This document shows positions 7,474-16,026 of a stretch of DNA of 25,272 bases, piece after piece. Each line of letters opens with the position of its first letter. The stretch's first letter is position 1. This stretch comes from an uncultured Pseudomonadota bacterium (lineage in GTDB: Bacteria > Pseudomonadota > Gammaproteobacteria > Methylococcales > Methylomonadaceae), in assembly GCA_903953455.1 (NCBI GenBank), contig CAJBJW010000195.1:1-25272 (forward strand), in the 5' to 3' direction. The position numbers and the translations under genes are program-made. The notes beneath the pieces are model-generated. The model was not told where the DNA came from and ran no database searches. It worked only from the letters and a program-made list of their open reading frames with translations.

Positions 7474-10312
7474 GTGATGCTTGTGCTAGTAAATCAAGTT
7501 GATTATCACTAAAGGCGCGATAACCTTCTTGCCATTCTGATGTTTGACTTACTTTTGTAACTTGAACCGCCGTGACTTTATATTCAGGGCAATTTGTCGC
7601 CCAATCTGAATTGTCAGTCGTAATCACGTTCGCGCCAGATTCGGGAAAATGGAACGTGGTAAAAACTACACCAGGCTGCACGCGGTCTGTTACCAAAGCG
7701 TGTAACACGGTTTCACCAGCACGACTTTTAATGCCAACCCAATCGCCGTCTTTAATACCGCGATCTTCGGCATCGTGTGAATGAATTTCCAAACGGTCTT
7801 CTAAGTGCCAAGCGTTATTTTCAGTACGGCGAGTTTGTGCACCCACATTGTATTGCGACAAAATGCGTCCTGTCGTCAAAATCAACGGGAATTTACCGTT
7901 GACGCGCTCTTGTGTTGCCACAAATTCTGTCAGCATAAACAAGCCTTTGCCGTTATTACGCATAAATTCTTCCGTGTGCATAATCGGTGTGCCTTCGGAT
8001 TCTTCGTCATAACATGGCCATTGAATACTACCCAAATTGTCAATCTTTTCATAACTTACGCCGTTAAACGTAGGTGTAAGACTGGCGATTTCATCCATGA
8101 TTTCAGAAGGATGCGTGTAATTCATGGGATAACCTAACGCATTTGACAACATTTGCGTGATTTCCCAATCGGCATAACCCGCTAGTGGGCGCATTACTTT
8201 TCGCACAGGAGAAATTCGACGTTCTGCGTTGGTGAAGGTGCCATCTTTTTCTAAAAACGACGCACCTGGTAAGAAAACATGTGCGAATTTTGCAGTTTCG
8301 TTTAAGAAAATATCTTGCACAATCACGCATTCCATCGCACGCAATGCCGCGTGAACGTGCTTAATATCAGGATCAGACTGAGCAATATCCTCGCCTTCGC
8401 AATACAAACCCATGAAGCTGTTATCAAGCGCAGCATCAAACATATTTGGAATTCGCAAACCAGGTTCATTGCTCAAATTCGTTTGCCACGCATTTTCAAA
8501 CATAGAATGTGTGTCAGCGTCGGAAACATGGCGATAACCTGGGAATTCATGTGGGAAAGAACCCATGTCGCACGAACCTTGCACGTTATTTTGACCACGC
8601 AATGGATTCACACCCACGCCGTCACGTCCTAAATTTCCCGTCGCCATCGCTAAATTTGCAATGGTAATAACAGTCGTTGAACCTTGGCTGTGTTCCGTTA
8701 CGCCTAAACCGTAATAAATCGCGCCATTTTCTGCCGTGGCATACAAACGTGCAGCCGCTCTCATTTCTGCAGCCGGAACGCCCGTAATGGATTCAGTTGC
8801 CTCAGGTGAATGACGTTCATCAGCAATAAACGTGAGCCATTTGTTAAATGAAGCCACGTCGCAACGCGCATTTACAAATTCTTCATCCACCAAATTTTCG
8901 CTAACAATAACGTGAGCCAATGCGTTAACCAACGCGACGTTGGTACTCGGACGCAATTTTAAATGGTAACTCGCTTCAACGTGCGGCATTTTCACAATAT
9001 CGATTTCACGCGGATCGACAACAATCAATTTCGCACCTTGACGCAAACGTTTTTTCATTTGCGAACCAAAAACGGGATGCCCGTCTGTGACATTTGCGCC
9101 GATAATCAAAATCACATCAGATTTCATCACCGAATCAAAATCTTGTGTGCCAGACGATTCGCCAAACGTTTGTTTTAAACCGTAACCCGTTGGCGAATGG
9201 CAAACACGCGCACAGGTATCAACATTATTATTACCAAAACCGGCTCGAATGAGTTTTTGCATAATATAAACTTCTTCGTTGGTGCAACGTGAAGAAGTGA
9301 TGCCACCGATAGAATCTTTGCCGTATTTCGCTTGAATGCGTTTCATTTCTGACGCGGCGTAACTAATCGCTTCTTCCCATGAAACTTCTTTCCAAGCGTC
9401 TTCAATGCTGGCGCGAATCATCGGTTTAGTGATGCGGTCTTTATGAGTTGCGTAACCAAACGCAAAACGTCCTTTTACGCACGAATGTCCATGATTGGCT
9501 TTGCCGTCTTTATTTGGCACCATGCGAATAACTTGTTCGCCTTTCATTTCAGCACGGAATGAACAGCCCACCCCGCAATACGCACATGTTGTAACAATTG
9601 CGTGTTCAGGCAAACCGTTTTCAATCACCGATGTTTCCATCAGTGTCGCTGTCGGGCAGGCTTGAACGCACGCACCACATGAAACGCATTCGGATTCCAT
9701 AAAAGATTCATTTTGTCCTGCAGAAACTTTTGAATCAAAACCGCGTCCATCAATAGTTAATGCGAATGTACCTTGCGTTTCTTCACACGCACGAACGCAA
9801 CGTGAACAAACAATACATTTACTAGGATCAAAAGTAAAATAGGGGTTAGTGGTGTCTTTTGTTGCATTCAAATGTGTTGCAACGGGTCTGTAGCGCACTT
9901 CACGAAGACCCACAGCGCCAGCCATATCTTGCAGTTCACAATCACCGTTAGCCGAGCACGTTAAGCAATCAAGCGGGTGATCTGAAATATAAAGTTCCAT
10001 AACGCCGCGACGTACATCAGCTAATTTTTGATTTTGAGTGACGACTTTCATGCCTTCCCAAATCGGGGTGGTACATGATGCAGGTAAACCGCGTCCACCT
10101 TCTACTTGTACGACGCAAAGGCGACATGAACCAAAAGGCTCAACACTATCCGTGGCACATAATTTTGGAATCTCAATGCCAATGCTTGATGCAGCTCGCA
10201 TGACAGAGGTACCTGCAGGCGCCGTAACTTTGAAACCATCAATTTCTAAAGTGACCATGTCAGTAGATGTACTGATTGGCGTGCCGTAATCTTTTTGTTT
10301 ATCAATGCTCAT
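7466..10312 (-). CDS. fdsA: NAD-dependent formate dehydrogenase, Mo/Fe-S catalytic subunit alpha
   Basis: Cytosolic catalytic subunit oxidising formate to CO2 at a bis-MGD molybdenum site. Fe-S ligands follow the NuoG/FdhF pattern: a [2Fe-2S] set (C52, C63, C66, C80); a His-Cys3 cluster (H112, C116, C119, C125); two [4Fe-4S] sets (C166/169/172/176 and C209/212/215/219); and the catalytic-domain cluster (C243, C246, C250, C278). The Mo ligand is Cys371 followed by His372 (VCHSPT), so this is the cysteine form, not selenocysteine. The molybdopterin dinucleotide domain ends with TGRILSQYNVGAQTRR. The length of 948 residues is usual for FdsA. AAGGA lies 9 bases before the ATG. It lies 22 bases after fdsB. 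Confidence 0.97.
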   Translation of the reverse strand: MSIDKQKDYGTPISTSTDMVTLEIDGFKVTAPAGTSVMRAASSIGIEIPKLCATDSVEPFGSCRLCVVQVEGGRGLPASCTTPIWEGMKVVTQNQKLADVRRGVMELYISDHPLDCLTCSANGDCELQDMAGAVGLREVRYRPVATHLNATKDTTNPYFTFDPSKCIVCSRCVRACEETQGTFALTIDGRGFDSKVSAGQNESFMESECVSCGACVQACPTATLMETSVIENGLPEHAIVTTCAYCGVGCSFRAEMKGEQVIRMVPNKDGKANHGHSCVKGRFAFGYATHKDRITKPMIRASIEDAWKEVSWEEAISYAASEMKRIQAKYGKDSIGGITSSRCTNEEVYIMQKLIRAGFGNNNVDTCARVCHSPTGYGLKQTFGESSGTQDFDSVMKSDVILIIGANVTDGHPVFGSQMKKRLRQGAKLIVVDPREIDIVKMPHVEASYHLKLRPSTNVALVNALAHVIVSENLVDEEFVNARCDVASFNKWLTFIADERHSPEATESITGVPAAEMRAAARLYATAENGAIYYGLGVTEHSQGSTTVITIANLAMATGNLGRDGVGVNPLRGQNNVQGSCDMGSFPHEFPGYRHVSDADTHSMFENAWQTNLSNEPGLRIPNMFDAALDNSFMGLYCEGEDIAQSDPDIKHVHAALRAMECVIVQDIFLNETAKFAHVFLPGASFLEKDGTFTNAERRISPVRKVMRPLAGYADWEITQMLSNALGYPMNYTHPSEIMDEIASLTPTFNGVSYEKIDNLGSIQWPCYDEESEGTPIMHTEEFMRNNGKGLFMLTEFVATQERVNGKFPLILTTGRILSQYNVGAQTRRTENNAWHLEDRLEIHSHDAEDRGIKDGDWVGIKSRAGETVLHALVTDRVQPGVVFTTFHFPESGANVITTDNSDWATNCPEYKVTAVQVTKVSQTSEWQEGYRAFSDNQLDLLAQASHG

Positions 10313-10334
10313 TTTTATGTGTCCTTATTATTAT

Positions 10335-11888
10335 TTAAGCTGTGTGATGCTCAGCGCTAATACCAAAATCTTCAGGGAAATGATTTAATGCACTCAATAC
10401 AGGATAGGGAGTCATGCCACCTAATGCACACAAAGAACCGTTGAGCATTGTGTCGCATAATGAACGAAGAAGAGGGATGTTTTTATCTAAATCGCGTTTA
10501 TTTACAATGTCTGTCATGACTTCATGACCTCGTGTGGCTCCAATACGGCAAGGTGTACATTTACCACATGATTCTTCCGCACAGAATTCCATGCTGTATT
10601 TAGCCATTTCAGCCATATCAACACTGTCATCAAATGCCACAATGCCGCCGTGACCTAAAACAGCCCAAATTTCCGTAAAGGCTTCGTAATCAACTGGTGT
10701 ATCAAATTGTGACTCAGGTAAATAGGCGCCTAAAGGTCCACCTACTTGAACAGAGCGAATAGGTCTTCCAGTTGCGCTTCCACCGCCAAAGTCATAAAGT
10801 ATTTCACGTAATGTGACGCCAAAAGCCAATTCGACTAAACCGGGATGTTTCAAATTGCCTGCTAACTGTAATGGGAGTGTGCCTCGTGAGCGCCCCATAC
10901 CAAAGTCACGATAAAATTCACCTCCCTTATCTAAAATAATGGGCACAGAGGCAAGTGAAATAACATTATTCACAACAGTTGGTTTACCAAATAAACCGCT
11001 AATCGCTGGTAAGGGGGGTTTGAAGCGAACAAGACCACGTTTACCTTCTAAACTTTCCATTAACGACGTTTCTTCACCGCAAACATAAGCCCCTGCACCT
11101 AGACGTACTTCTAAGTGAAATGCACGTCCGCTGCCTTGAATGTCGTCACCTAAGTAACCCGCTGCTTGAGCGTTTGCAATAGCGGTATTTAAAATCTCAT
11201 AAGCATGGGGGTATTCAATACGCAAATAGATATAACCTTGCGTCGCACCTACTGCTAAACCTGCAATTGTCATGCCTTCAATTAAAACGAGCGGATCACC
11301 TTCCATAATCATACGATCAGAGAATGTGCCTGAGTCGCCTTCATCTGCATTACAGATAATATATTTTTGATCTGAAACCGTGTTTAAAACGGTATTCCAC
11401 TTGATGCCTGTTGGAAATGCAGCACCACCGCGACCACGCAAACCTGAGTCACTCACGTGTTTGACGACGTCCGCTTGACTCAATGCAAGGGTGTTTTTTA
11501 AACCACGATAGCCATCATGTGCAATGTAATCTTCCACGCTAACAGGATCAGTAATGCCTACTCGAGCAAAGGTTAAACGTTGTTGTTTTTTGAAATAGGG
11601 GAGTTCTTCAGTCATGCCTAAAGAAAGTGCGTGTGACCCACCATGCAAAAAATCAGCATCAAACAAACTTGCAACATCGCCGGTTTTGACTGCGCCAAAA
11701 GCAATACGGCCTTTTTCAGTTGCCACTTCCACCATTGGCTCAAGCCAATACATACCGCGCGAACCATTACGGACTAAATTAATTTCAATACCACGTTTTT
11801 GCGCTTCATTCGTGATTGCGTTAGCAACGCGATTTGCACCCAACGAGACTGCGCTTGAATCGCAAGGGACATAAATAGTAATACTCAT
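10335..11888 (-). CDS. fdsB: NAD-dependent formate dehydrogenase, diaphorase subunit beta (NuoF-like)
   Basis: Transfers electrons from the Fe-S chain through FMN to NAD+. The N-terminal ~115 residues form a thioredoxin-like extension typical of FdsB/HoxF. The NuoF core has the glycine-rich RGRGGAAFPTG loop (151-161), NADEGDSGTF (180-189) for FMN/NADH, and GAGAYVCGEETSL (265-277). The [4Fe-4S] ligands are C441, C444 and C447 in ESCGKCTPCR, plus C487. The length of 517 residues matches the family. The ATG overlaps the fdsG stop by 4 bases, so translation is coupled and equal amounts of the two subunits are expected. Confidence 0.97.
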   Translation of the reverse strand: MSITIYVPCDSSAVSLGANRVANAITNEAQKRGIEINLVRNGSRGMYWLEPMVEVATEKGRIAFGAVKTGDVASLFDADFLHGGSHALSLGMTEELPYFKKQQRLTFARVGITDPVSVEDYIAHDGYRGLKNTLALSQADVVKHVSDSGLRGRGGAAFPTGIKWNTVLNTVSDQKYIICNADEGDSGTFSDRMIMEGDPLVLIEGMTIAGLAVGATQGYIYLRIEYPHAYEILNTAIANAQAAGYLGDDIQGSGRAFHLEVRLGAGAYVCGEETSLMESLEGKRGLVRFKPPLPAISGLFGKPTVVNNVISLASVPIILDKGGEFYRDFGMGRSRGTLPLQLAGNLKHPGLVELAFGVTLREILYDFGGGSATGRPIRSVQVGGPLGAYLPESQFDTPVDYEAFTEIWAVLGHGGIVAFDDSVDMAEMAKYSMEFCAEESCGKCTPCRIGATRGHEVMTDIVNKRDLDKNIPLLRSLCDTMLNGSLCALGGMTPYPVLSALNHFPEDFGISAEHHTA

Positions 11889-12355
11889 AAAGATGCTCCT
11901 AATTCGGCAATAATTTCATCAAATCCTTGGGGTGATACACAACCATGAATGTCCTGATCGATTTGAATAGCAGGTGAACATGCACAATTGCCTAAGCAGT
12001 AAACGGGTTCAAGTGAAAAATTTCCATCGCCCGTTGTTTCATGATAATCAACGCCTAATTTTTCTTTTATGTAGGTTTCTAACGGGCCACCATTCATCGC
12101 TAAACAGGACTCTGCACGGCAGACACGAACAGTGTGCTTGCCGGCTGGAGTATCGCGGAAGTAGTGGTAGAAGCTAATCACGCCATGCACTTCTGCTCGT
12201 GAAAGATTAAGCGCATCCGCTATAGATGGAATGCTTTCTGGGGGAATATAACTTAACGCATTTTGCACGGCATGCAAAATGGGAAGTAATGCACCTTTTT
12301 TATCTTTTAATTCAGTTAAAATGGCTTGAATTGTTGCTTGATTTGATTCTGTCAT
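11885..12355 (-). CDS. fdsG: NAD-dependent formate dehydrogenase, [2Fe-2S] subunit gamma (NuoE-like)
   Basis: Thioredoxin-fold [2Fe-2S] subunit that docks on FdsB. Counting from the ATG at 12355 (156 residues), the cluster ligands are C79, C84, C120 and C124, in CRAESC and CLGNCAC. The N-terminal helical bundle with SRAEVHGVISFYHYF is typical of NuoE. An in-frame GTG at 12361 would add two residues; I prefer the ATG, which has GAG five bases upstream. It is the first gene of the fds operon, and the preceding gap holds two palindromes that may be operators. No LysR-type fdsR gene lies next to it. Confidence 0.94.
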   Translation of the reverse strand: MTESNQATIQAILTELKDKKGALLPILHAVQNALSYIPPESIPSIADALNLSRAEVHGVISFYHYFRDTPAGKHTVRVCRAESCLAMNGGPLETYIKEKLGVDYHETTGDGNFSLEPVYCLGNCACSPAIQIDQDIHGCVSPQGFDEIIAELGASL

Positions 12356-12375
12356 GTCCACTCGCTGTTAGGCGT

Positions 12376-12445
12376 CCATATATGGGATAAATGCCGCCTA
12401 TTGAATAGTCGGCCATCATTAAAATTTTCGTCCTTTAGAATAGCA
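12376..12445 (-). promoter_or_regulatory. fds operon leader: candidate promoter and two palindromes
   Basis: An extended -10 (TGC then TATTCT, 12445-12437 on the minus strand) is the best promoter candidate, with no good -35. Between it and fdsG are a 21-base near-perfect palindrome at 12393-12413 (GCCG-C-CTATT-G-AATAG-T-CGGC, one mismatched pair) and a perfect 10-base palindrome CCATATATGG at 12376-12385. They could be operators for a regulator or RNA structure. Which protein might bind is unknown. Confidence 0.35.
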
Positions 12446-12597
12446 TAATTATTAGTCTATAAAAATACTATATGTGACATGGATTTGTGATTTTAATGGT
12501 GGTTGCAGGAATTATGAATCAGAATTTAGGAATTTTAGAAAGACCTATTCTGTGTGTAATTTTAAAGCGGTATTGTTAGGCGAGATAATTTGAGGGA

Positions 12598-12629
12598 TTT
12601 AAGCGGTGAAGATTGATTCACCGCTTAAA
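12598..12629 (-). terminator. Perfect 13-bp hairpin just after creA
   Basis: TTTAAGCGGTGAA and TTCACCGCTTAAA form a perfect inverted repeat with the loop GATTGA, starting 10 bases beyond the creA stop. The position suits a transcription terminator for the terD-terZ-creA unit, but no U-tract follows on the minus strand (or on the plus strand). It may act as an mRNA 3' end stabiliser or a Rho-assisted site instead. Confidence 0.5.
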
Positions 12630-12639
12630 AGTAACGTCG

Positions 12640-13104
12640 TTAATTCCACTTCATGACAGGTACAGTTGAGATGGAGTTTTTTGGCGAGCCATCAATGAGT
12701 TTATCGCTGTAAACAAGGTAAATAAGGACATTGCGTTTCTTATCGAAAAAACGAACAACTTGCAACGTTTTGAAAATAAGAGAGCGACTTTCTTTAAAAA
12801 CGATATCGCCATTTTTTAAGTCGGCAATTTTACTCAAGTCAATAGGTCCCATTTGACGGCAAGCTATTGAAGCTTCAGAAGGGTCTTCGGCCAAACCGAC
12901 GGCTCCTTTAAGGCCACCTGTTTTAGCTTTAGAAACGTGGCAGGTAACTCCAGGCACTTCAGGGTCATCAAAAGCTTCAATAACAATTTTGCTATTGGGG
13001 CTAAGGAGTTTAAAAACGGTAGTGACTTCACCAATTTCTTCACCATAAGCTGTCGCATTGAGTCCAGCAAAAATAAATAGTAATAACGCGGTGATATTTT
13101 TCAT
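12640..13104 (-). CDS. creA: CreA family protein, exported
   Basis: Protein of 154 residues closely resembling E. coli CreA, whose biochemical function is not known. The N-terminus is a signal peptide (hydrophobic 6-16, small residues before EEIG near 22), so it is probably periplasmic. Conserved CreA blocks are TVFKLLSPNSKIVIEAFDDP (29-48), VTCHVSKAKTGGLKG, GLAEDPSEASIAC with its second cysteine, SLIFKTLQVVRFFDKKRN and SDKLIDGSPKNSISTVPVM. The two cysteines (C55, C82) could form a disulfide. It lies 12 bases after the terZ-like gene and is probably co-transcribed. The creBCD genes found next to creA in enterobacteria are absent here. Confidence 0.93.
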   Translation of the reverse strand: MKNITALLLFIFAGLNATAYGEEIGEVTTVFKLLSPNSKIVIEAFDDPEVPGVTCHVSKAKTGGLKGAVGLAEDPSEASIACRQMGPIDLSKIADLKNGDIVFKESRSLIFKTLQVVRFFDKKRNVLIYLVYSDKLIDGSPKNSISTVPVMKWN

Positions 13105-13116
13105 TTTAGCTGACCG

Positions 13117-13716
13117 TTATAAGTACGGGGTGATTTGTGTAAACAAATCATTGATAGTGCGTCCGCTCCCATTTTCACCAATGGCATGCATCTTCCATTC
13201 GCCATTGTGGCGATACACTTTTGCCATAATTTGCGCAGTATGCGAACCTTGAGAGGTGAGGGTGTAGCGTGCTACTTCGCTTTGATTTTCACCATTGAGT
13301 AAACGGCAGTAAGCATTAGCTACCGCGTCAAACGTTTGACCAGTAAATGAATTGACAGTAAAAACCAATGCGGTGACACTTTCAGGAACGCGCGTTAAAT
13401 CGACAATGATTTGTTCATCATCACCATCACCTGCGCCAGTTCGGTTATCGCCGGTGTGAAGTATACTGCCGTCTTTGCTTTTGAGTTGACCAAAATACAC
13501 CGCATCAATAGGTTTTTCACCAGCAAACAAGATGCATGATGCATCTAAATCAATATCAACTTCACTAGAGCCACCCCCAAACAAGCCGCCTAAAAGGCCA
13601 CCTTTATTTTCATTTTGCTTTGCATCCCAACCTAAACCCATGACAACTTTTGTTAACGTAGTGCCTGATTCTTTAGCAAGTGAAATCTTTTGCCCTTTTT
13701 CGAGATTAATAGCCAT
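13117..13716 (-). CDS. TerD-family protein, TerZ-like
   Basis: Cytosolic TerD-domain protein; the family binds calcium and is linked to tellurite, phage and stress resistance. GLGWD is at 27-31. A Gly-rich insert GGLLGGLFGGG (39-49) resembles that of TerZ. The acidic strand DIDLDAS is at 54-60 and the calcium-site loop GDNRTGAGDGDDE at 89-101. The C-terminal half has FTVNSFTGQTF and the ARYTLTSQGSHTAQI block. The length of 199 residues is normal. AGG, overlapping the upstream terD stop codon, lies 7 bases before the ATG, so translation is coupled. The exact paralogue (TerZ against other TerD-family members) is inferred from the insert. Confidence 0.9.
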   Translation of the reverse strand: MAINLEKGQKISLAKESGTTLTKVVMGLGWDAKQNENKGGLLGGLFGGGSSEVDIDLDASCILFAGEKPIDAVYFGQLKSKDGSILHTGDNRTGAGDGDDEQIIVDLTRVPESVTALVFTVNSFTGQTFDAVANAYCRLLNGENQSEVARYTLTSQGSHTAQIMAKVYRHNGEWKMHAIGENGSGRTINDLFTQITPYL

Positions 13717-13724
13717 TTTTTTTC

Positions 13725-14300
13725 CTAGACGTTAACGCCAAAAGAAGTTGCAAGGGGTGCAAGACCGCCAGCAAAACCTTGTCCCACTGCACGGAATTTC
13801 CAATCACCGCCGTTGCGATAAAGTTCACCGAAAACCATGGCAGTTTCTACTGACGCATCTTCACTTAAGTCATAGCGCGCAAGTTCCGCACCGCCTTCTT
13901 CATTAATAACGCGAATGTAGGCATTGCGCACTTGTCCAAAGTTTTGTTTGCGTATTTCGCCTTCGTGAATAGTCACGCAAAATACTACTTTATCTAACTC
14001 AGCAGGAATTTTTGAAAGTTCAACTTTGATGGTTTCATCATCACCATCACCCGCACCGGTCGTATTGTCACCAGTATGTTGAACCGCCCCATCAGCCACT
14101 ATTTTATTATTGTAAAAACAAAAATCGCTGTCGCTACGTACTTTGCCATCTGCTTTCACAAGGAAAGCGTTACTATCTAAATCGAAGCCTGCGCCATCGG
14201 TTGCGCGTGCGTCCCACCCAAGACCAACGATCAATTTATTGAGGTTGGGGGTTTCTTTACTTAAATTAACATTACCGCCTTTACTTAATGAAATTGCCAT
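13725..14300 (-). CDS. terD: TerD-family tellurium resistance / stress protein
   Basis: Protein of 191 residues resembling TerD of enterobacterial ter operons almost end to end. MAISLSKGGNVNLSK opens the domain, followed by VGLGWDAR (25-32), FDLDSNAFL (39-47), SDSDFCFYNN (56-65) and the acidic calcium loop GDNTTGAGDGDDE (77-89). The C-terminal half has EDASVETAMVFGELYRNGGDWKF and GQGFAGGLA. GGAG lies 8 bases before the ATG. It leads the terD-terZ-creA unit. No terA, terB, terC or terF is in the window, so this is a reduced set. TerE is a close alternative name; SDSDFCFYNN favours TerD. Confidence 0.92.
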   Translation of the reverse strand: MAISLSKGGNVNLSKETPNLNKLIVGLGWDARATDGAGFDLDSNAFLVKADGKVRSDSDFCFYNNKIVADGAVQHTGDNTTGAGDGDDETIKVELSKIPAELDKVVFCVTIHEGEIRKQNFGQVRNAYIRVINEEGGAELARYDLSEDASVETAMVFGELYRNGGDWKFRAVGQGFAGGLAPLATSFGVNV

Positions 14301-14370
14301 GGTGTACGCTCCAAAATTGCTGTTGTTTTATTGTTGTTTTAAATGATAAATGTGCGTTTGCACACCAAAC

Positions 14371-14399
14371 ATTATGTGGACGGTAATGTTAAAAAACAA
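14371..14399 (-). promoter_or_regulatory. Candidate promoter for the terD operon
   Basis: On the minus strand TTGTTT (14399-14394) and CATAAT (14376-14371) are 17 bases apart: a good -10, a weak -35. The leader then contains a short hairpin TGTGC-GTTT-GCACA (14351-14364) close to the expected start of transcription, possibly an operator or a 5' stem. Support is modest. Confidence 0.33.
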
Positions 14400-14518
14400 G
14401 GTCAAGATAAAAATTGATGGCGATATTTTAAGGTAATATCAATGTAGTTTAGCGTGAAAAATTCTGCTAAACTTCACGCTGAAGTATTCTAAAAAATAAA
14501 AATAATGGAAGAACAACG

Positions 14519-14552
14519 AAGCGTGGTTTGAAAACTAAACCGCGCTTTTTTT
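14519..14552 (+). terminator. Rho-independent terminator upstream of dnaB
   Basis: AGCGTGGTTT (14520-14529) and AAACCGCGCT (14537-14546) form a 10-bp stem with one G-T pair and a 7-base loop, followed by seven T. This is a textbook intrinsic terminator on the plus strand, yet no plus-strand gene precedes it: the next gene upstream is the divergent terD. It may end a small RNA, attenuate dnaB, or be left over from a lost gene. Confidence 0.72.
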
Positions 14553-14586
14553 CGCTGTATTGATTGAGCTAACATACTGAGTAACG

Positions 14587-15987
14587 ATGTCTGAGAGTTA
14601 TTTACTTGAGCGTGATCCTGTGCTTGATGGTCTAAAAACGCCCCCTAATTCTATTCATGCAGAACAATCTGTTTTAGGATCACTAATCATTGATAATAGT
14701 GCTTGGGACGCGGTGGCGGACAAACTTTCTGAGGGCGATTTTTATTTACGTTCACATAAGTTAATTTTTCGCGCTATTTCGCAATTAGCCGAGCAACTAA
14801 TCCCATTTGATATTATTACTTTATCTGAATCTTTAAAGTCATTAGGTGACTTGGAATCTGTGGGTGGTTTGTCTTATCTGATTGTTTTATCTAAGGACAC
14901 GCCTTGCGCGACGAATGTTGAAGCCTATGCGGATATTGTGCGCGATAAATCCATTTTGCGTCAGCTAATTCATGCCGGAACCACCATTGCGAGCTCCGTC
15001 TATCAAACCGAAGGGCGAACAACGGAGGAATTACTCGAAATTGCAGAGCAGCAAGTTTTTAAGATTGCTGAGCAAAATCATAAAGCGAGTGATACTGGAT
15101 TTGTCGGGATTCGCGCATTAGCAAAGAAAACAATTGAAAAAATTGAGTTACTTTCTGAAAGTAAAGGGACTATTACAGGAGCATCAACTGGGTTTGATGA
15201 TTTAGATGCGTTGACGTCAGGTCTTCAGCCTGCGGATTTAATTATTGTTGCAGGTCGTCCTTCGATGGGTAAAACGACGGTGGCCATGAATATTGCCGAA
15301 AATTTTGCAATTAAAGGTCAAAAGCCTGTAGCAGTTTTCAGTTTAGAGATGCCAGGTGATGCCATTGTTATGCGGATGATGTCGTCACTGGGTGGCATTG
15401 AACAGCAGCGCGTGCGCTCAGGTGACTTAGACGATAATGATTGGCCACGACTCACCATGGCGCTGACGATGCTGAATAGCACAAAAATTTTTATTGATGA
15501 CAGTGCGGCACTTTCACCAAGTGAAATTCGCGCGAGAGCAAGACGTCTTGCGCGTGAACATGGTCAATTAGGGCTTGTGGTGGTAGATTATTTACAATTG
15601 ATGCAGTCGCCCACCAGTGGTGAGAGTCGTGTACAGCAAATTTCAGATATTTCACGCGGCTTAAAAGCATTAGCGAAAGAATTAAATGTACCTGTGATTG
15701 CACTTTCACAGCTAAATCGTAATTTAGAACAACGTCCAAATAAACGTCCAGTGATGTCTGATTTACGTGATTCAGGGGCGATTGAGCAGGATGCGGATTT
15801 GATTTTATTTATTTATCGTGATGAAGTTTATAATGAAAATAGTCCCGAAAAAGGTACTGCAGAATTAATTATTGGAAAACAGCGAAATGGACCTTTAGGA
15901 ACGGTGCGTTTAATGTTCCAAGGACAATATTCACGATTCCAAAATTGCGCAAATCCAAGTCATTACAGTTCCTATAGTGACGAATAG
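14587..15987 (+). CDS. dnaB: Replicative DNA helicase
   Basis: Hexameric 5'-3' helicase that drives the replication fork. The N-terminal primase-interacting domain spans about 20-120 (NSIHAEQSVLGSLI at 21-34). The RecA-like domain has Walker A GRPSMGKT (223-230), SLEMP (252-256), Walker B LVVVDYLQLM (330-339), an ALSQLNRNLE stretch and the SDLRDSGAIEQDAD motif that contacts the neighbouring subunit. The length of 466 residues is usual, and no intein interrupts the P-loop or other common insertion sites. GAG lies five bases before the ATG. In many gammaproteobacteria dnaB follows rplI; here it follows the terD divergent region. nadA begins 39 bases downstream. Confidence 0.97.
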   Translation: MSESYLLERDPVLDGLKTPPNSIHAEQSVLGSLIIDNSAWDAVADKLSEGDFYLRSHKLIFRAISQLAEQLIPFDIITLSESLKSLGDLESVGGLSYLIVLSKDTPCATNVEAYADIVRDKSILRQLIHAGTTIASSVYQTEGRTTEELLEIAEQQVFKIAEQNHKASDTGFVGIRALAKKTIEKIELLSESKGTITGASTGFDDLDALTSGLQPADLIIVAGRPSMGKTTVAMNIAENFAIKGQKPVAVFSLEMPGDAIVMRMMSSLGGIEQQRVRSGDLDDNDWPRLTMALTMLNSTKIFIDDSAALSPSEIRARARRLAREHGQLGLVVVDYLQLMQSPTSGESRVQQISDISRGLKALAKELNVPVIALSQLNRNLEQRPNKRPVMSDLRDSGAIEQDADLILFIYRDEVYNENSPEKGTAELIIGKQRNGPLGTVRLMFQGQYSRFQNCANPSHYSSYSDE

Positions 15988-16026
15988 TGTTAACCCTTTT
16001 ATTTTTTAAACAACGAGTTAAGTAAA

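Noticed and set aside
7572..9178. Several open frames on the strand opposite fdsA
   Set aside because: They overlap a long conserved gene, lack family motifs and follow its codon pattern in reverse.
9190..9215. Selenocysteine at the formate dehydrogenase active site
   Set aside because: The Mo-ligand position is an ordinary cysteine codon (VCHSPT) and the frame has no internal TGA.
13117..14300. terD and terZ-like genes as a recent tandem duplication
   Set aside because: The two proteins differ widely and each resembles a distinct ter paralogue, so they are old paralogues.
14587..15987. Intein or other insertion in dnaB
   Set aside because: The Walker A loop and later motifs are uninterrupted and the length is normal.
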